A DNA stretch of 64,000 nt from JAPLJC01 sp963697965 (GCA_963697965.1 OY969108.1:1302001-1366000); one strand, 5' to 3'; counted from the first letter of the stretch, positions 17,633 through 27,619 are shown. Translations and numbers: made by a program. Notes: generated by a model not told the origin, from the sequence alone.

Positions 17633-19755
17633 ACTTGTATCCGCATTTTGAAGTACTTTCTTATGATGATCCTGAACAGAGGCAGAAATGGAAATCTATC
17701 TGCCAAGATTTCCAAGAGATAGATATTTTTTACTACCCAGACTACGTTTATTTATTTGAGCTTAAGGGAGATGGGAAAGCCCATTGTTTCATCTATTATG
17801 ATGATAATGGCATAGTAATGTTCCCATTCTTAAAAAGAAAAGTTAATGCTCTGCAAATGTTCAGTGATATTTCTGATAAAATCATAGATATTACTTCGCC
17901 TTATGCATATGGCGGTTATTTGCGTAACAATAACAGCATTGACATGAATAAGTTTTATCATATATTTAAGAATTATTGTATTGAAAATAACATAGTTTCC
18001 GAGTTTGTTAGATTTCATCCGCTATATAACAACCAGGCGTATTCACCGGGTGACGTAAAAAATTATCCAATAAATGAAACGGTAGTGGTCGATTTATCGT
18101 GGCCTCCTGATGAAATTTGGGAAAATTTTACTTCAGCATGTAGAAATAAGATAAGGAAGGCCAGAAGATTTGGGGTGAAGGTTAGCCAGGATTTGCGCTT
18201 TGAAAACCTAGATAGATTTCATGAACTTTATATCAATACGATGGAGAGATTGAAGGCGCAGCCATATTATCATATTCAGAAAAATTGGCTTTACAGGTTA
18301 GTAGAACTATTGTCAGAAAATGTCGCGTTGTTTCACGCCAAATACGAAGACAGAATAATAATGTCAGCCATCTTTCTTATTTCCAATCAATTTGTCCACT
18401 ATTTTCTTTCGGGATCAGATGATGACACGAGCCATATAGCAGCTAACAATTTGCTGCTTTATGAAGTGGCGTTGTGGGCCAAAAACCGCGGCAAAGAAGT
18501 ATTACATTTGGGTGGTGGTCTCCAACCCAGAGATAATCTTTTCCAATTTAAAGCATCCTTTTCACCTCTGCGAGCTACTTTTTTTGTCGGTAAAGCCATT
18601 CACAATGCCGAGATTTATGAAGAGCTTTGTCGGAGAAAACGGGTGGCAGAAGAAGGCCACGCAATTGATTCAGATTTCTTCCCGAAATATCGGTTTCTGG
18701 GAGAAGGCTCTGCATATTCCAAACCTCATCCGGTCAACCATGACAGAACAATGTTAACCTTCAGGAGAGAAGAGGCCTTCAATATTCTTTTTACCAATGT
18801 GGGGCGGCGAGTATCCCTAATCAGGGCCTTTAGGAAAACTATGGCTGATATGGGAATTTCGGGCAAAATCCTGGGGATAGATTCAAACCCCCTGGCCCCA
18901 GCCTATCATGTAACTGACAGGTCTTTCTCGATATGTCGTATTACCGATAAAGAGTACATTCCAACTCTCTTGGAATTATGCCTCAAGGAGAAAATAAATC
19001 TCTTAATATCTCTGCTGGATACCGACTTACTCAAATTGTCAGAAAATAGGCAGCTTTTTGCCCAGCACGGCATTTTCGCCTTGATCTCATCCCCGGAAGT
19101 CGTGAGGATAGCCAGGGACAAGTATTTAACTAGACAATTTTTTGAGCAAAATGGGATTCCGACTCCGAGAATATTATCATATGAAGAAGCCTGGCAGAGA
19201 AATCAGTTTCCCTTGTTTATTAAGCCTAAAGACGGCAGCGCCAGTCTTTTGACCTTTCGCATCGACAATCCGAAGTCCTTGGAATTCTTTCAGTCCTATG
19301 TTCCTACCCCAATGATTCAGGAGTTTATTCCAGGCGACGAGTATACCTTGGACATATTTATTGACATTGATGGCACGATCCGGGCCATTGTGCCGCGCAA
19401 ACGTCTGGAGGTTCGCTCCGGCGAAGTAAGCAAATCTCAGATCAGTCTTGACCCCAAGATCCTGGAGGTTGGCCACAGGGTGGCAGATGCCCTATCTCGA
19501 AAAGGCGGCTTGGGTCCCATTAACGCCCAATGCATGTTTACTCCTGATAGGGAAGTCAAATTTATCGAGATCAATCCACGCTTTGGCGGTGGCACTCCTT
19601 TGAGCCTTAGTGCCGGGTATCCGTTCCCCGAATGGATAATTGAAATGGTCCTGGGCCGCAAAGTATCCGATATCCCGGATGGTTTAGGGAATGGTCTGAC
19701 GATGCTACGTTACGACGATGCAGTTTTCATCAGGCTGCCCGGGAACGGACTGTGA
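17629..19755 (+). CDS. FemAB-like aminoacyl/acyltransferase fused to an ATP-grasp ligase
   Basis: A 708-residue two-domain protein. Residues 1 to about 350 have the FemAB/GNAT pattern: WENFTSACRNKIRKARRFGVKV, a YFLSGSDD strand, NNLLLYEVALWAKNRG and LHLGGG, as in the FemAB proteins of PEP-CTERM loci. From about residue 384 a carbamoyl-phosphate-synthase-like ATP-grasp domain begins (FNILFTNVGRRVSLIRAF). It has TRQFFEQNGIPTPR, LFIKPKDGSAS and the metal-binding FIEINPRFGGG. The N-terminal half is much more AT-rich than the C-terminal half. The fusion suggests that an activated amino acid or peptide is ligated and transferred onto a sugar; that is inference. Confidence 0.82.
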   Translation: MNLYPHFEVLSYDDPEQRQKWKSICQDFQEIDIFYYPDYVYLFELKGDGKAHCFIYYDDNGIVMFPFLKRKVNALQMFSDISDKIIDITSPYAYGGYLRNNNSIDMNKFYHIFKNYCIENNIVSEFVRFHPLYNNQAYSPGDVKNYPINETVVVDLSWPPDEIWENFTSACRNKIRKARRFGVKVSQDLRFENLDRFHELYINTMERLKAQPYYHIQKNWLYRLVELLSENVALFHAKYEDRIIMSAIFLISNQFVHYFLSGSDDDTSHIAANNLLLYEVALWAKNRGKEVLHLGGGLQPRDNLFQFKASFSPLRATFFVGKAIHNAEIYEELCRRKRVAEEGHAIDSDFFPKYRFLGEGSAYSKPHPVNHDRTMLTFRREEAFNILFTNVGRRVSLIRAFRKTMADMGISGKILGIDSNPLAPAYHVTDRSFSICRITDKEYIPTLLELCLKEKINLLISLLDTDLLKLSENRQLFAQHGIFALISSPEVVRIARDKYLTRQFFEQNGIPTPRILSYEEAWQRNQFPLFIKPKDGSASLLTFRIDNPKSLEFFQSYVPTPMIQEFIPGDEYTLDIFIDIDGTIRAIVPRKRLEVRSGEVSKSQISLDPKILEVGHRVADALSRKGGLGPINAQCMFTPDREVKFIEINPRFGGGTPLSLSAGYPFPEWIIEMVLGRKVSDIPDGLGNGLTMLRYDDAVFIRLPGNGL

Positions 19756-20453
19756 AGACAATAAAGCTAATAGCGTTTGATTTAGATGATACCCTGTTTC
19801 TGGAGCGGGAGTTCGTTAGAAGTGGTTTTTCAGCCGTGGCGAACTACCTGTCCGGGCTTGGATTGGTGACCGCCGAAGAGTTCCTTGACACTTCCTGGAG
19901 ATTATTTGAGGAAGGCGCCCGTGGTAATATTTTCAACCAGGCATTCAATCTTTTGCAATGCGACTTTCCTTCCAATCGAATCCCGGAGCTAGTAGCGGTT
20001 TATCGCCAACATAAGCCCGATATTCAACCCTTTGCCGCCGCAATGCGCTTATTGGCTGCCCTACGCAGCCGAAGCATAATTACAGCCTTGATAAGCGATG
20101 GACCGGAGAAAACCCAGGGAAATAAACTGGTGGCATTGGGGTTGGCTGATTCCTTTGAGCACATTATTTTTACAGAGGGCAACGGTCCTCTCTGGAGAAA
20201 ACCCAGTCTGCTCCCCTTTCTGGAAGTCATGGAGAGGGGAAAGGTGGCGGCGGCTGATTGTGTATATGTGGCGGACAATCCGGTGAAGGACTTTTTGGGC
20301 CCCAGGAGACTGGGATGGGGCACCGTTCGGGTGCAGGAAAAGTTGGGAATTTACTATAATCAGGTCCCTCCCGCCGGAGGAGAACCTCTGCAGACAGTGG
20401 AGAGCTTTGATAATCTTTTTGATGTATTGGTTTCAAGGTGCAGCAATGAATAA
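19752..20453 (+). CDS. HAD-superfamily phosphatase
   Basis: 233 residues. Motif I is DLDDT (Asp10, Asp12), motif II is LISDG, a Lys lies in WRKPS, and motif IV is YVADNPVKDFLGPRRLG. It starts at GTG and overlaps the FemAB/ATP-grasp gene by 4 bases, so the two are translationally coupled. Pairing of an ATP-grasp ligase with a HAD phosphatase is common in carbohydrate loci. The substrate may be a phosphorylated product of the ligase or a sugar phosphate. Confidence 0.85.
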   Translation: MKTIKLIAFDLDDTLFLEREFVRSGFSAVANYLSGLGLVTAEEFLDTSWRLFEEGARGNIFNQAFNLLQCDFPSNRIPELVAVYRQHKPDIQPFAAAMRLLAALRSRSIITALISDGPEKTQGNKLVALGLADSFEHIIFTEGNGPLWRKPSLLPFLEVMERGKVAAADCVYVADNPVKDFLGPRRLGWGTVRVQEKLGIYYNQVPPAGGEPLQTVESFDNLFDVLVSRCSNE

Positions 20454-20506
20454 CAAACTAAGAAATAGAAGCCATTCCGAACTTCAGTGCTTACAAAATT
20501 GCCTTT

Positions 20507-22087
20507 ATGGGCGAAGCGAAGAATATATCATTTCCCGCTGCCGATTTTAGATTCCACGGGAGAATAAATCCTTTGAACGTTGACCTGAAAAACAATCGCT
20601 GGTTTGTTTATTTATCGCTAACCGCGTTGGGTGTGGCAGTTTTGTGGTTCTACTGGCCCACCCTGACCAACATGCTGGGAGAATTAGCCAAAAGTGACGA
20701 TGAGTCTTACGGGTTGCTCCTGCCCTTGGTGAGCGGCTATGTCGTTTACCTTAAATGGCCGCAGATCCGGCGTCAACAATGGCGACCATCTTGGGCGGGA
20801 CTGGCTGTCATGGCGTTGGGGCTCTGCCTGTTTATGGTTGGCGAACTGGCGGCGGAGCTCTTTACTACACGTCTCTCTTTTGTCGTGGTCCTGACCGGCG
20901 CGGTTGTTCTGGGTGGCGGCCGGAGACTTTTCCGCCTGCTGGCATTCCCCCTCCTGCTTCTGGTCCTGATGCTTCCCCTGCCGGAGTTGATCACCAACAA
21001 GCTCACCCTGCCCTTACAACTGGTCTCTTCCCGTTTGGCAACTGCAATCTTGCAGTTTTCGGGGATTCCGGTTTTGCGCCAGGGCAACATCATCGACCTG
21101 GGGGTGCGCCAACTTGAGGTGGCGGCGGCCTGTAGCGGGCTTCGCTATATCCTGCCCCTGTTGGCCCTGGGGGTTATTTACTGCTATTTTTATCAGCGCC
21201 GTCCCTGGAAGATGGCCGTGCTTTTTATAGCCCTGATACCGGCGACCATCCTGGTTAATGCCCTGAGAGTGACAGGCATGGCCATTTTCCCGATATTGCT
21301 GTTTGATCCCTGGCATGCTTTCACTGGTTGGCTTATCTTTTTATTCTGCCTTGCCTCTCTTGCCGTAATCAACTGGACTTTAAACCGCCTCTGGCCGCAG
21401 GCTGCGGTTGCCCGGGAAGATACGGCGGAAATAGTAGGAGTTCCAGCCGAATCCCCAAAGAAACTCCTGTGGCCCTACCTGCTAGCTGGTTTTACTTTGA
21501 TAGTGTTAGCCGGCCCCCTGGTGCATTACGAAGCCAAGGCGCTGCCAGTCCCCATTAGACAGAGTTTTGATAATTTTCCCATGCAATTGGGGCCTTGGCA
21601 AGGTCATCATACATTCTTTGACCCGGAGATGGTGGAGATGACCAGGTCCGATGCCCACCTGAGCGCCGATTATCTGAATCATGAGCAAGACGTGGTATCT
21701 CTTTGGGTAGCTTATTATGATAGCCAAAAAAAGGCCGGCGGCTTTGTCCACTCTCCCAAAGGTTGCCTGCCCGCCAGCGGCTGGCAGACCACAGAGGAGG
21801 GAATCTATCAGATAAGGCCGCATATATCTGTAAATTACATGGTAACAAATAGGATGGGCGCCCATATCGTAGTCTTTTACTGGTACCTGCAGCGGGGGCG
21901 TTGGCTTACCAGCGAATACCTCAATAAGCTCTACATGGGCTATGACGGCCTCCTGCGCCGGCGGACGGATGGCGCCATAATTCGGCTAATCACACCCGCG
22001 GGAAAGGATGTGGCGGCGGCGAAGGAGCGCCTGGCCGCCTTTACCAACTTGTTGATCCCGGTATTGCCCGAATTCATTCCGCATTAA
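20507..22087 (+). CDS. Exosortase with C-terminal EpsI domain (VPLPA-CTERM-specific XrtD type)
   Basis: 526 residues. The N-terminal part has about eight membrane helices. It carries the exosortase catalytic residues: Cys209 in AACSGLRY, Arg254 in NALRVTGM and His270 in DPWHAFTGW. From about residue 340 a periplasmic EpsI-like domain follows. Fusion of exosortase and EpsI is the architecture I associate with exosortase D, which cleaves VPLPA-CTERM tails. Three proteins with VP(L/V)P...GLLGLVGLGWRKR tails are encoded in this window, which agrees. It sits in the middle of the EPS operon. Confidence 0.88.
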   Translation: MGEAKNISFPAADFRFHGRINPLNVDLKNNRWFVYLSLTALGVAVLWFYWPTLTNMLGELAKSDDESYGLLLPLVSGYVVYLKWPQIRRQQWRPSWAGLAVMALGLCLFMVGELAAELFTTRLSFVVVLTGAVVLGGGRRLFRLLAFPLLLLVLMLPLPELITNKLTLPLQLVSSRLATAILQFSGIPVLRQGNIIDLGVRQLEVAAACSGLRYILPLLALGVIYCYFYQRRPWKMAVLFIALIPATILVNALRVTGMAIFPILLFDPWHAFTGWLIFLFCLASLAVINWTLNRLWPQAAVAREDTAEIVGVPAESPKKLLWPYLLAGFTLIVLAGPLVHYEAKALPVPIRQSFDNFPMQLGPWQGHHTFFDPEMVEMTRSDAHLSADYLNHEQDVVSLWVAYYDSQKKAGGFVHSPKGCLPASGWQTTEEGIYQIRPHISVNYMVTNRMGAHIVVFYWYLQRGRWLTSEYLNKLYMGYDGLLRRRTDGAIIRLITPAGKDVAAAKERLAAFTNLLIPVLPEFIPH

Positions 22088-22130
22088 ATTTAAATAAATC
22101 CGGAAAGGTTGAGTAGCTACTGGCTATTAT

Positions 22131-24020
22131 ATGATGTCGATTTCCTCCAAAGTTTCCAATAATTCCCCTTGGCCCCGCTGGCTGGAGAGGCTGTTGCCTT
22201 ACCGGTTTCCCTTTTTAATGGTATTTCATTTAGGGATCATGGCCGGGGCTTATGTTTTTTCATATCAGCTGCGTTTTGAAGGGCTGATCCCCCAGGCCTT
22301 TTTCCAAACCATGCTCAGGACCCTTCCCCTTGTCCTGGTAATTCAGGGGGCTCTTTTTCATTATCATGACCTGTACCGGGGCCTATGGCGGTATGCCGGT
22401 TTTGAGGATCTCAAAAATATTCTCCGGGCCACCTTAATTAGTTTGCTGGCCTTACTCATTTTGGAGCTTATTTTCCATAGATATCTCGGAGTCATCCCCT
22501 GGTCCGTATACATTTTGGACTTCCTCTTGCTGGTCGGTGCCACCGGCGGTTGCCGATTCATGGTTCGCCATCTGAGAGAACGCCATAGTTCGCTGGCTGA
22601 GCCAGCCGACGTCCGGCGGGTTCTGCTGGTGGGTCCGGTAGGGGCCGCGGAACCCTTGCTCCGGGAAATGCAAAGTCAAGGCAAATATCAGGTAGTGGCC
22701 CTGGCGGACCCCTATGCCGGTTTTCGCGGCTCCCGGATTTATGATGTCCCCATCGTCGGCGGCTTGGGTCGCATTGCCAAAATGGCGGAACGCTACAAGG
22801 CCCAGGAAATTATTTTCGCCTGGCCCGATGCCCCCCAGGAGCAATTGAACGAGATTGTCGAAGAATGCCGGCGCTTTCAAGTGCGCTACAAGATTATCCC
22901 GCCGCTAAGCGAAGTTCTGGATGGCCACTACCGTTTGGCCGACGTCCGGGACATCGAGCTGGAAGACCTGTTGCCGCGCCCGCCTGTATATATCGAGCGG
23001 GATGAGATCAGGAATTTTATCAGGGACCAGGTCATCCTGGTTACCGGCGGCGGGGGCTCCATCGGTTCGGAACTTTGCCGGCAGGTGGCTCAATTTCAGC
23101 CCCGCTCCCTGGTCATTTTCGAACGGGCCGAGAATTCTCTCTATGAGACCGAGGTGGAATTACGGCGGCGTTTTCCCGACCTCGATTTTCACCCCCTCGT
23201 AGCCAGCATCAACGATGCTCCCGGCTTGGAGATCTTATTACATCAATACCGGCCGGACCTGATTTTCCATGCAGCCGCCTACAAACATGTCCCACTCATG
23301 GAGCGCTGTCCCATCGAGGCAGCTTACAACAACATCCTGGGCACCCGGAATCTGGTGAAGGCTGCCCTGGCCGCGGGAACCCCGCGCTTTGTGATGATCT
23401 CCACGGACAAGGCGGTTAATCCCACCAGTGTTATGGGCGTGAGTAAAAGAATTACCGAGAAGTACGTGCAGGCCTGCAACGGTTCCAGCCAAACCCGCTT
23501 TATTACCACGCGCTTCGGCAACGTCTTGGGAAGTGCGGGCAGCGTCATTCCCATTCTCAAAGAACAACTGGCCCGGGGAGGCCCGTTGACCATTACCCAC
23601 CCGCAGATCGAGCGGTTTTTCATGACTATTCCGGAAGCGGTCCAGTTGGTGCTGCAGGCCGCGCTCATGGGTCAAGGCGGGGACACCTTCATTCTCAACA
23701 TGGGCTGCTCCGTCAAGATCGTGGATTTGGCTGAGAAGCTGATCGCCCTGGCGGGTAAGACCCCCGGCAGAGACATAGATATTTCCTTCATCGGCTTGCG
23801 GCCGGGAGAAAAACTTTATGAAGAATTGTTCAATGTGGACGAAAAACTCCAATCCTCTGAACATCCCATGATCAATTACGCCATCGGACCTCGGGAGCCT
23901 TCAGAGGTTTGGGAGTCCCATCTGGATAAAATTCAAGACCTGGTCACTAGACGAGAAGACGAGGGACTGCGGGCTTTCTTTAAAGAACTGGTCCCTAACT
24001 ATCACCCTCTAGGGGACTAA
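22131..24020 (+). CDS. Membrane-bound nucleoside-diphosphate-sugar 4,6-dehydratase (WbpM/PglF/CapD family)
   Basis: 629 residues: four N-terminal membrane helices, a CoA-binding-like Rossmann domain (RRVLLVGPVGAAEPLL), and a catalytic SDR domain. The SDR domain begins ILVTGGGGSIGSELCRQ and has FHAAAYKHVPLME, STDKAVNPTSVMGVSKR and RFGNVLGSAGSVIP. The TDK triad in place of a Tyr general base is typical of the family. It makes UDP-4-keto-6-deoxy-HexNAc, a substrate for the aminotransferase at 16.5 kb. The ATG at 22134 is an equally possible start. Confidence 0.9.
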   Translation: MMSISSKVSNNSPWPRWLERLLPYRFPFLMVFHLGIMAGAYVFSYQLRFEGLIPQAFFQTMLRTLPLVLVIQGALFHYHDLYRGLWRYAGFEDLKNILRATLISLLALLILELIFHRYLGVIPWSVYILDFLLLVGATGGCRFMVRHLRERHSSLAEPADVRRVLLVGPVGAAEPLLREMQSQGKYQVVALADPYAGFRGSRIYDVPIVGGLGRIAKMAERYKAQEIIFAWPDAPQEQLNEIVEECRRFQVRYKIIPPLSEVLDGHYRLADVRDIELEDLLPRPPVYIERDEIRNFIRDQVILVTGGGGSIGSELCRQVAQFQPRSLVIFERAENSLYETEVELRRRFPDLDFHPLVASINDAPGLEILLHQYRPDLIFHAAAYKHVPLMERCPIEAAYNNILGTRNLVKAALAAGTPRFVMISTDKAVNPTSVMGVSKRITEKYVQACNGSSQTRFITTRFGNVLGSAGSVIPILKEQLARGGPLTITHPQIERFFMTIPEAVQLVLQAALMGQGGDTFILNMGCSVKIVDLAEKLIALAGKTPGRDIDISFIGLRPGEKLYEELFNVDEKLQSSEHPMINYAIGPREPSEVWESHLDKIQDLVTRREDEGLRAFFKELVPNYHPLGD

Positions 24021-24117
24021 CCCTAATGTATGTTGCGAGCCGGTTGGCAGCCATGGGTCCTGCAGCCTCGCCATCGGGATGTTGTCTCGATTATGACTGA
24101 AAGGTTTATCTTATAAA

Positions 24118-25653
24118 ATGGCTGCTAATCCTGTCACCAATCAACGACTCATGTTGAATACCGGTTATAACCTCTTGGGGCAAGGCCTGCCCTTGGTGGT
24201 AACCATTGTTTCTGTCCCCATTCTGATTCATAAAATGGGGCTGGAACGTTATGGCATTCTTGCCATAGCCTGGACGGTAATCGGCTACTTCGGCCTTTTT
24301 AATTTCGGCATCGGCCGGGCCACCACCAAATATGTGGCCGAATATCTGGCCCTTAATAAAATGGAAGAATTACCTTCGATTGTTTGGACCTCCATATTGT
24401 TGCTATTTGGCCTTGGCTTTGTGGGAGGTCTGGCAGCATATCTCACCACCCCATTGCTGGTTCAGAAGGTTCTCAATATCCCTCCCTCCCTGCACGCCGA
24501 AACCATCAAGGGCTTTTATCTCATGGCCACCTCTTTGCCCTTTATTTTCGCTAGCACCGGCGCCTGTGGCGTCCTGGAAGCCCAACAGCGCTTTGCCCTG
24601 ATCAATGCCATCAGGATTCCTGCCAGTCTTTGCAACTATCTTGCGCCTCTGCTGGTCCTGGTATTCACCAATAGTATCTATGCCTTGGTAGGCAGTGTCG
24701 TGGTTACCCGTCTGCTGGGATGTGCGGCCTTCTTTTTCTTTAGTCTGAAATCATTACAGGGAACAAATTCCCTGATAACAATTAGACTCTCTCGTATTAA
24801 AGACCTGTTTTGCTTTGGGGGTTGGCTAACTGTAAGCAATATCATCGGCCCCATTATGGATTACATGGATCGTTTCTTCATCGGCGCCCTCCTTACCATG
24901 GCAGCAGTGGCTTATTATGTCACCCCTTTTTCCATTGCCATTAATCTCCTGATAATCCCTTCAAGCCTTGTGGCTGTTTTATTTCCTGCCTTTAGCGGTT
25001 TTGCCGCGAGTAACCGTGATCAGCTTGCCAAACTGCGGCAGCGGGCCGTCAAATATATTTTCTTAACCCTCTTTCCCATAATTATCTGTATGGTAATTAT
25101 GGCTCATGACTTCCTATTTCTCTGGCTGGGCCCGGAATTCGCCCGGGTTAGCGCTCCGATCCTACAACTGCTGGCCATTGGAGTCTTCATCAATGGCCTC
25201 GCTTGGGTCCCCTTCAGCGCCATTCAGGCCATGGGCCGCCCGGACCTGACTGCCAAGCTGCACCTTTTGGAATTGCCTCTATATTTAGGATTTCTTTGGT
25301 TCTCCATCAAGACCATGGGCCTTATCGGGGTCGCTTTGGCTTGGGTGCTGCGAGCCAGCCTCGATGCTGGCTTACTTTTCTTCTGGGCCAACCGCCTCAT
25401 GCCGGAACGGCCTGAAGGTCTATTCTTCCCCTGGAGAAGGGTCCTCTGGGGCGTTGCCATTATCGGGATCCTGGCCTTCCTGCTAACCCTGATGGCTAGC
25501 CTCCCTATCAAGATAGTGGCCCTGCCTGTTATTATTATTGGGTTCGGAGCCGGTACCTGGCGGTATCTGCTGAACGACGCCGAAAAGGAACAGGTTTTCT
25601 TGACCAAGGGTAGGTTGATAGAAATTCTAGGGGTGGGGTCCAGGCATTCCTGA
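24118..25653 (+). CDS. Oligosaccharide flippase (Wzx/MATE-like)
   Basis: 511 residues with about 12-14 predicted membrane helices and the N-terminal NTGYNLLGQGLPLVVTIVSVP typical of polysaccharide-biosynthesis flippases. It should move the lipid-linked repeat unit across the inner membrane. With the Wzy-like gene at 34.3 kb and Wzz at 12 kb it completes a Wzx/Wzy-type pathway. The stop overlaps the start of the methyltransferase gene by 1 base (TGATGG). Confidence 0.87.
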   Translation: MAANPVTNQRLMLNTGYNLLGQGLPLVVTIVSVPILIHKMGLERYGILAIAWTVIGYFGLFNFGIGRATTKYVAEYLALNKMEELPSIVWTSILLLFGLGFVGGLAAYLTTPLLVQKVLNIPPSLHAETIKGFYLMATSLPFIFASTGACGVLEAQQRFALINAIRIPASLCNYLAPLLVLVFTNSIYALVGSVVVTRLLGCAAFFFFSLKSLQGTNSLITIRLSRIKDLFCFGGWLTVSNIIGPIMDYMDRFFIGALLTMAAVAYYVTPFSIAINLLIIPSSLVAVLFPAFSGFAASNRDQLAKLRQRAVKYIFLTLFPIIICMVIMAHDFLFLWLGPEFARVSAPILQLLAIGVFINGLAWVPFSAIQAMGRPDLTAKLHLLELPLYLGFLWFSIKTMGLIGVALAWVLRASLDAGLLFFWANRLMPERPEGLFFPWRRVLWGVAIIGILAFLLTLMASLPIKIVALPVIIIGFGAGTWRYLLNDAEKEQVFLTKGRLIEILGVGSRHS

Positions 25654-26711
25654 TGGTTAACCCGGGATCTGAAACCATTGCGACCAAATCTGCACCCGCT
25701 TGTTATCTCTGTGGCGCTGTGGGCCATCCCCTGTACCAAAACCTCAAGGATCGCCTCTTTGGGACTCCCGGCACTTGGAATCTAAAGCAGTGTCCTGACC
25801 CGAATTGCGGCCTGGTGTGGCTGGACCCGATGCCCAAAAAAGAAGATATTGGGAAAGCATACGAGGATTATTTTACTCATGCAAATCCAGATCAACAAGT
25901 TCCCGAAATTCGGAAAAGTACCCTTCTGATGCAGGCAAGGCTCTTTGTGCAGGCCGGTTATTTCGGCCGGGCTTTTGGTTATCCGCCGGTTTGTTCTCCC
26001 TGGCAGAAGGCAGCAGGTTTAGTTTATTATTTATTACCGTATCGTCGGGTTTTGCTAGATCGAAGCTTTATGGGTCTCCGAGTTCAAACGGGAGGCCGTT
26101 TGCTGGATGTAGGCTGTGGCAGTGGGGATCTGATGGCCCGGATGCAATCCCTCGGTTGGCAGGTCGAGGGTGTCGACTTGGACCCGAAGGCTATAGAACA
26201 CGCGCAGTCTAGGGGCTTGGAGGCTCGTCATGGAACCCTGGAAGCACAAGAGTATTCCGATAATTACTTTGATGTCATCACCATGACCCACGTGATAGAG
26301 CATGTCCATGACCCGGCCGGATTATTGCGGGAATGCAGACGTATCCTGCATCCAGGCGGGTATCTGGTGATGGTCACCCCCAACATCCAAAGCTGGGGAC
26401 ATAGATTATTCAAAGACGCCTGGCGTGGATTAGAACCTCCACGCCATCTCTATCTTTATTCTTCCAGGTCGCTGCCAGCCTTGGCGAAGGCCGGCGGCCT
26501 GGCGATCTTGTCATTAGATACTAGTGCGTATATGGCCCCCTATATATATTGGGCCAGCGGCGCGATAAAAGAGGATTCTCCTATCGGGAGTCATGCCGCC
26601 TCGGTTCGTGAACGCCTTTTTGCTCGGGGCTTCTTCTGGGTTGAGTGGGCTCTTCTCAAAGTTAACCCCAATCTGGGGGAGGAACTTATCCTGATCGGAA
26701 CGAAGAATTAA
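25653..26711 (+). CDS. Class I SAM-dependent methyltransferase
   Basis: 352 residues. An N-terminal Cys-rich segment (ACYLCGA, LKQCPDPNCGLVW) may bind zinc. The methyltransferase core follows: motif I LLDVGCGSGDLMARM, then GVDLDPKAI, MTHVIEHVHDPAGLLREC and LHPGGYLVMVTPN. The architecture resembles the C-methyltransferase type used in deoxysugar or surface-polysaccharide synthesis. The end of this gene is duplicated at 27620-27727. Confidence 0.85.
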   Translation: MVNPGSETIATKSAPACYLCGAVGHPLYQNLKDRLFGTPGTWNLKQCPDPNCGLVWLDPMPKKEDIGKAYEDYFTHANPDQQVPEIRKSTLLMQARLFVQAGYFGRAFGYPPVCSPWQKAAGLVYYLLPYRRVLLDRSFMGLRVQTGGRLLDVGCGSGDLMARMQSLGWQVEGVDLDPKAIEHAQSRGLEARHGTLEAQEYSDNYFDVITMTHVIEHVHDPAGLLRECRRILHPGGYLVMVTPNIQSWGHRLFKDAWRGLEPPRHLYLYSSRSLPALAKAGGLAILSLDTSAYMAPYIYWASGAIKEDSPIGSHAASVRERLFARGFFWVEWALLKVNPNLGEELILIGTKN

Positions 26712-26855
26712 ACATTTCATTCTCATATAAACATGGGAAACCCCGGATGGAAAGTTCAAAAACCTATTTTTCAACCGCAGATGCCAAGGTTGGGGCAAAA
26801 TTTCAGTTTAAACTGCGGTGGCCAGTGGAATAAACTTAGCTTGATAGAGGATATA

Positions 26856-27578
26856 ATGATTTCTCGACATTTTTTCAAAAAATCCGAAATGATTATTGGG
26901 CTGGTACATGATCTTCGGAAGATAAAAAATTTATTTAACCTCAAATTCTCATCAATGGCGATAAGAAAGTATGTTAAATATAACACGCTCAGAAAGCTCC
27001 AAATTGGAGCCGGAGCAAATCCTCTACCTGGATGGCTTGCCACAGACCTATACCCCGAATCAAATCTCGTTGTATGGCTTGATGCAGCGAAGCCCTTTCC
27101 GATAGACGATAATACCTTTGATTATGTACATAGCGAACATATGATTGAGCATATACCATGGCATGAAGGCATCCAAATGCTAAGGGAATGTCGACGAATA
27201 TTAAAACCCAGGGGGAAAATACGAATTTCCACTCCTGATCTTAAGGTTCTTTTGGGCCTTTACGAAGATAAGAAAACCTTATTAACGAAAAGATATATAA
27301 AATGGATTACAGATAAGTTTTTGGGGGATATATCTGTTTACAAGCCATCATTTGTTATCAATAATGCATTTACCAATTATGGACATCGATTTTTATATGA
27401 TGGCGAACTCCTGGAAATGGCGTTGTCAAAAGCCGGTTTCGAGGATATACGGCGCTATTCCCTATGGGAATCAGATGATGAAAATCTTAGAGGAATTGAA
27501 ATTCATGCAGAAGGCTTGGCCGATGTAGAACTGATTGCTTTTGAAACCATGGTTTTTGAAGGAAAATGTCCTCCATGA
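26856..27578 (+). CDS. SAM-dependent methyltransferase (type 11-like)
   Basis: A product of 240 residues if the start is ATG 26856, which is chosen for the GAGG about 9 bases upstream. The frame is open further upstream to 26733, but that part covers a dispersed repeat. The core shows LQIGAGANPLPGWLATDL (motif I), DAAKPFPIDDNTFDYVHSEH, MIEHIPWHEG, LRECRRILKPRGKIRIS and STPDL. It is AT-richer than the gene before. It likely methylates a sugar or lipid intermediate; the substrate is unknown. Confidence 0.78.
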   Translation: MISRHFFKKSEMIIGLVHDLRKIKNLFNLKFSSMAIRKYVKYNTLRKLQIGAGANPLPGWLATDLYPESNLVVWLDAAKPFPIDDNTFDYVHSEHMIEHIPWHEGIQMLRECRRILKPRGKIRISTPDLKVLLGLYEDKKTLLTKRYIKWITDKFLGDISVYKPSFVINNAFTNYGHRFLYDGELLEMALSKAGFEDIRRYSLWESDDENLRGIEIHAEGLADVELIAFETMVFEGKCPP

Positions 27579-27619
27579 GATTCGTCAGGCCTTACCCAGG
27601 ACCAGTATGCTCAACAACT

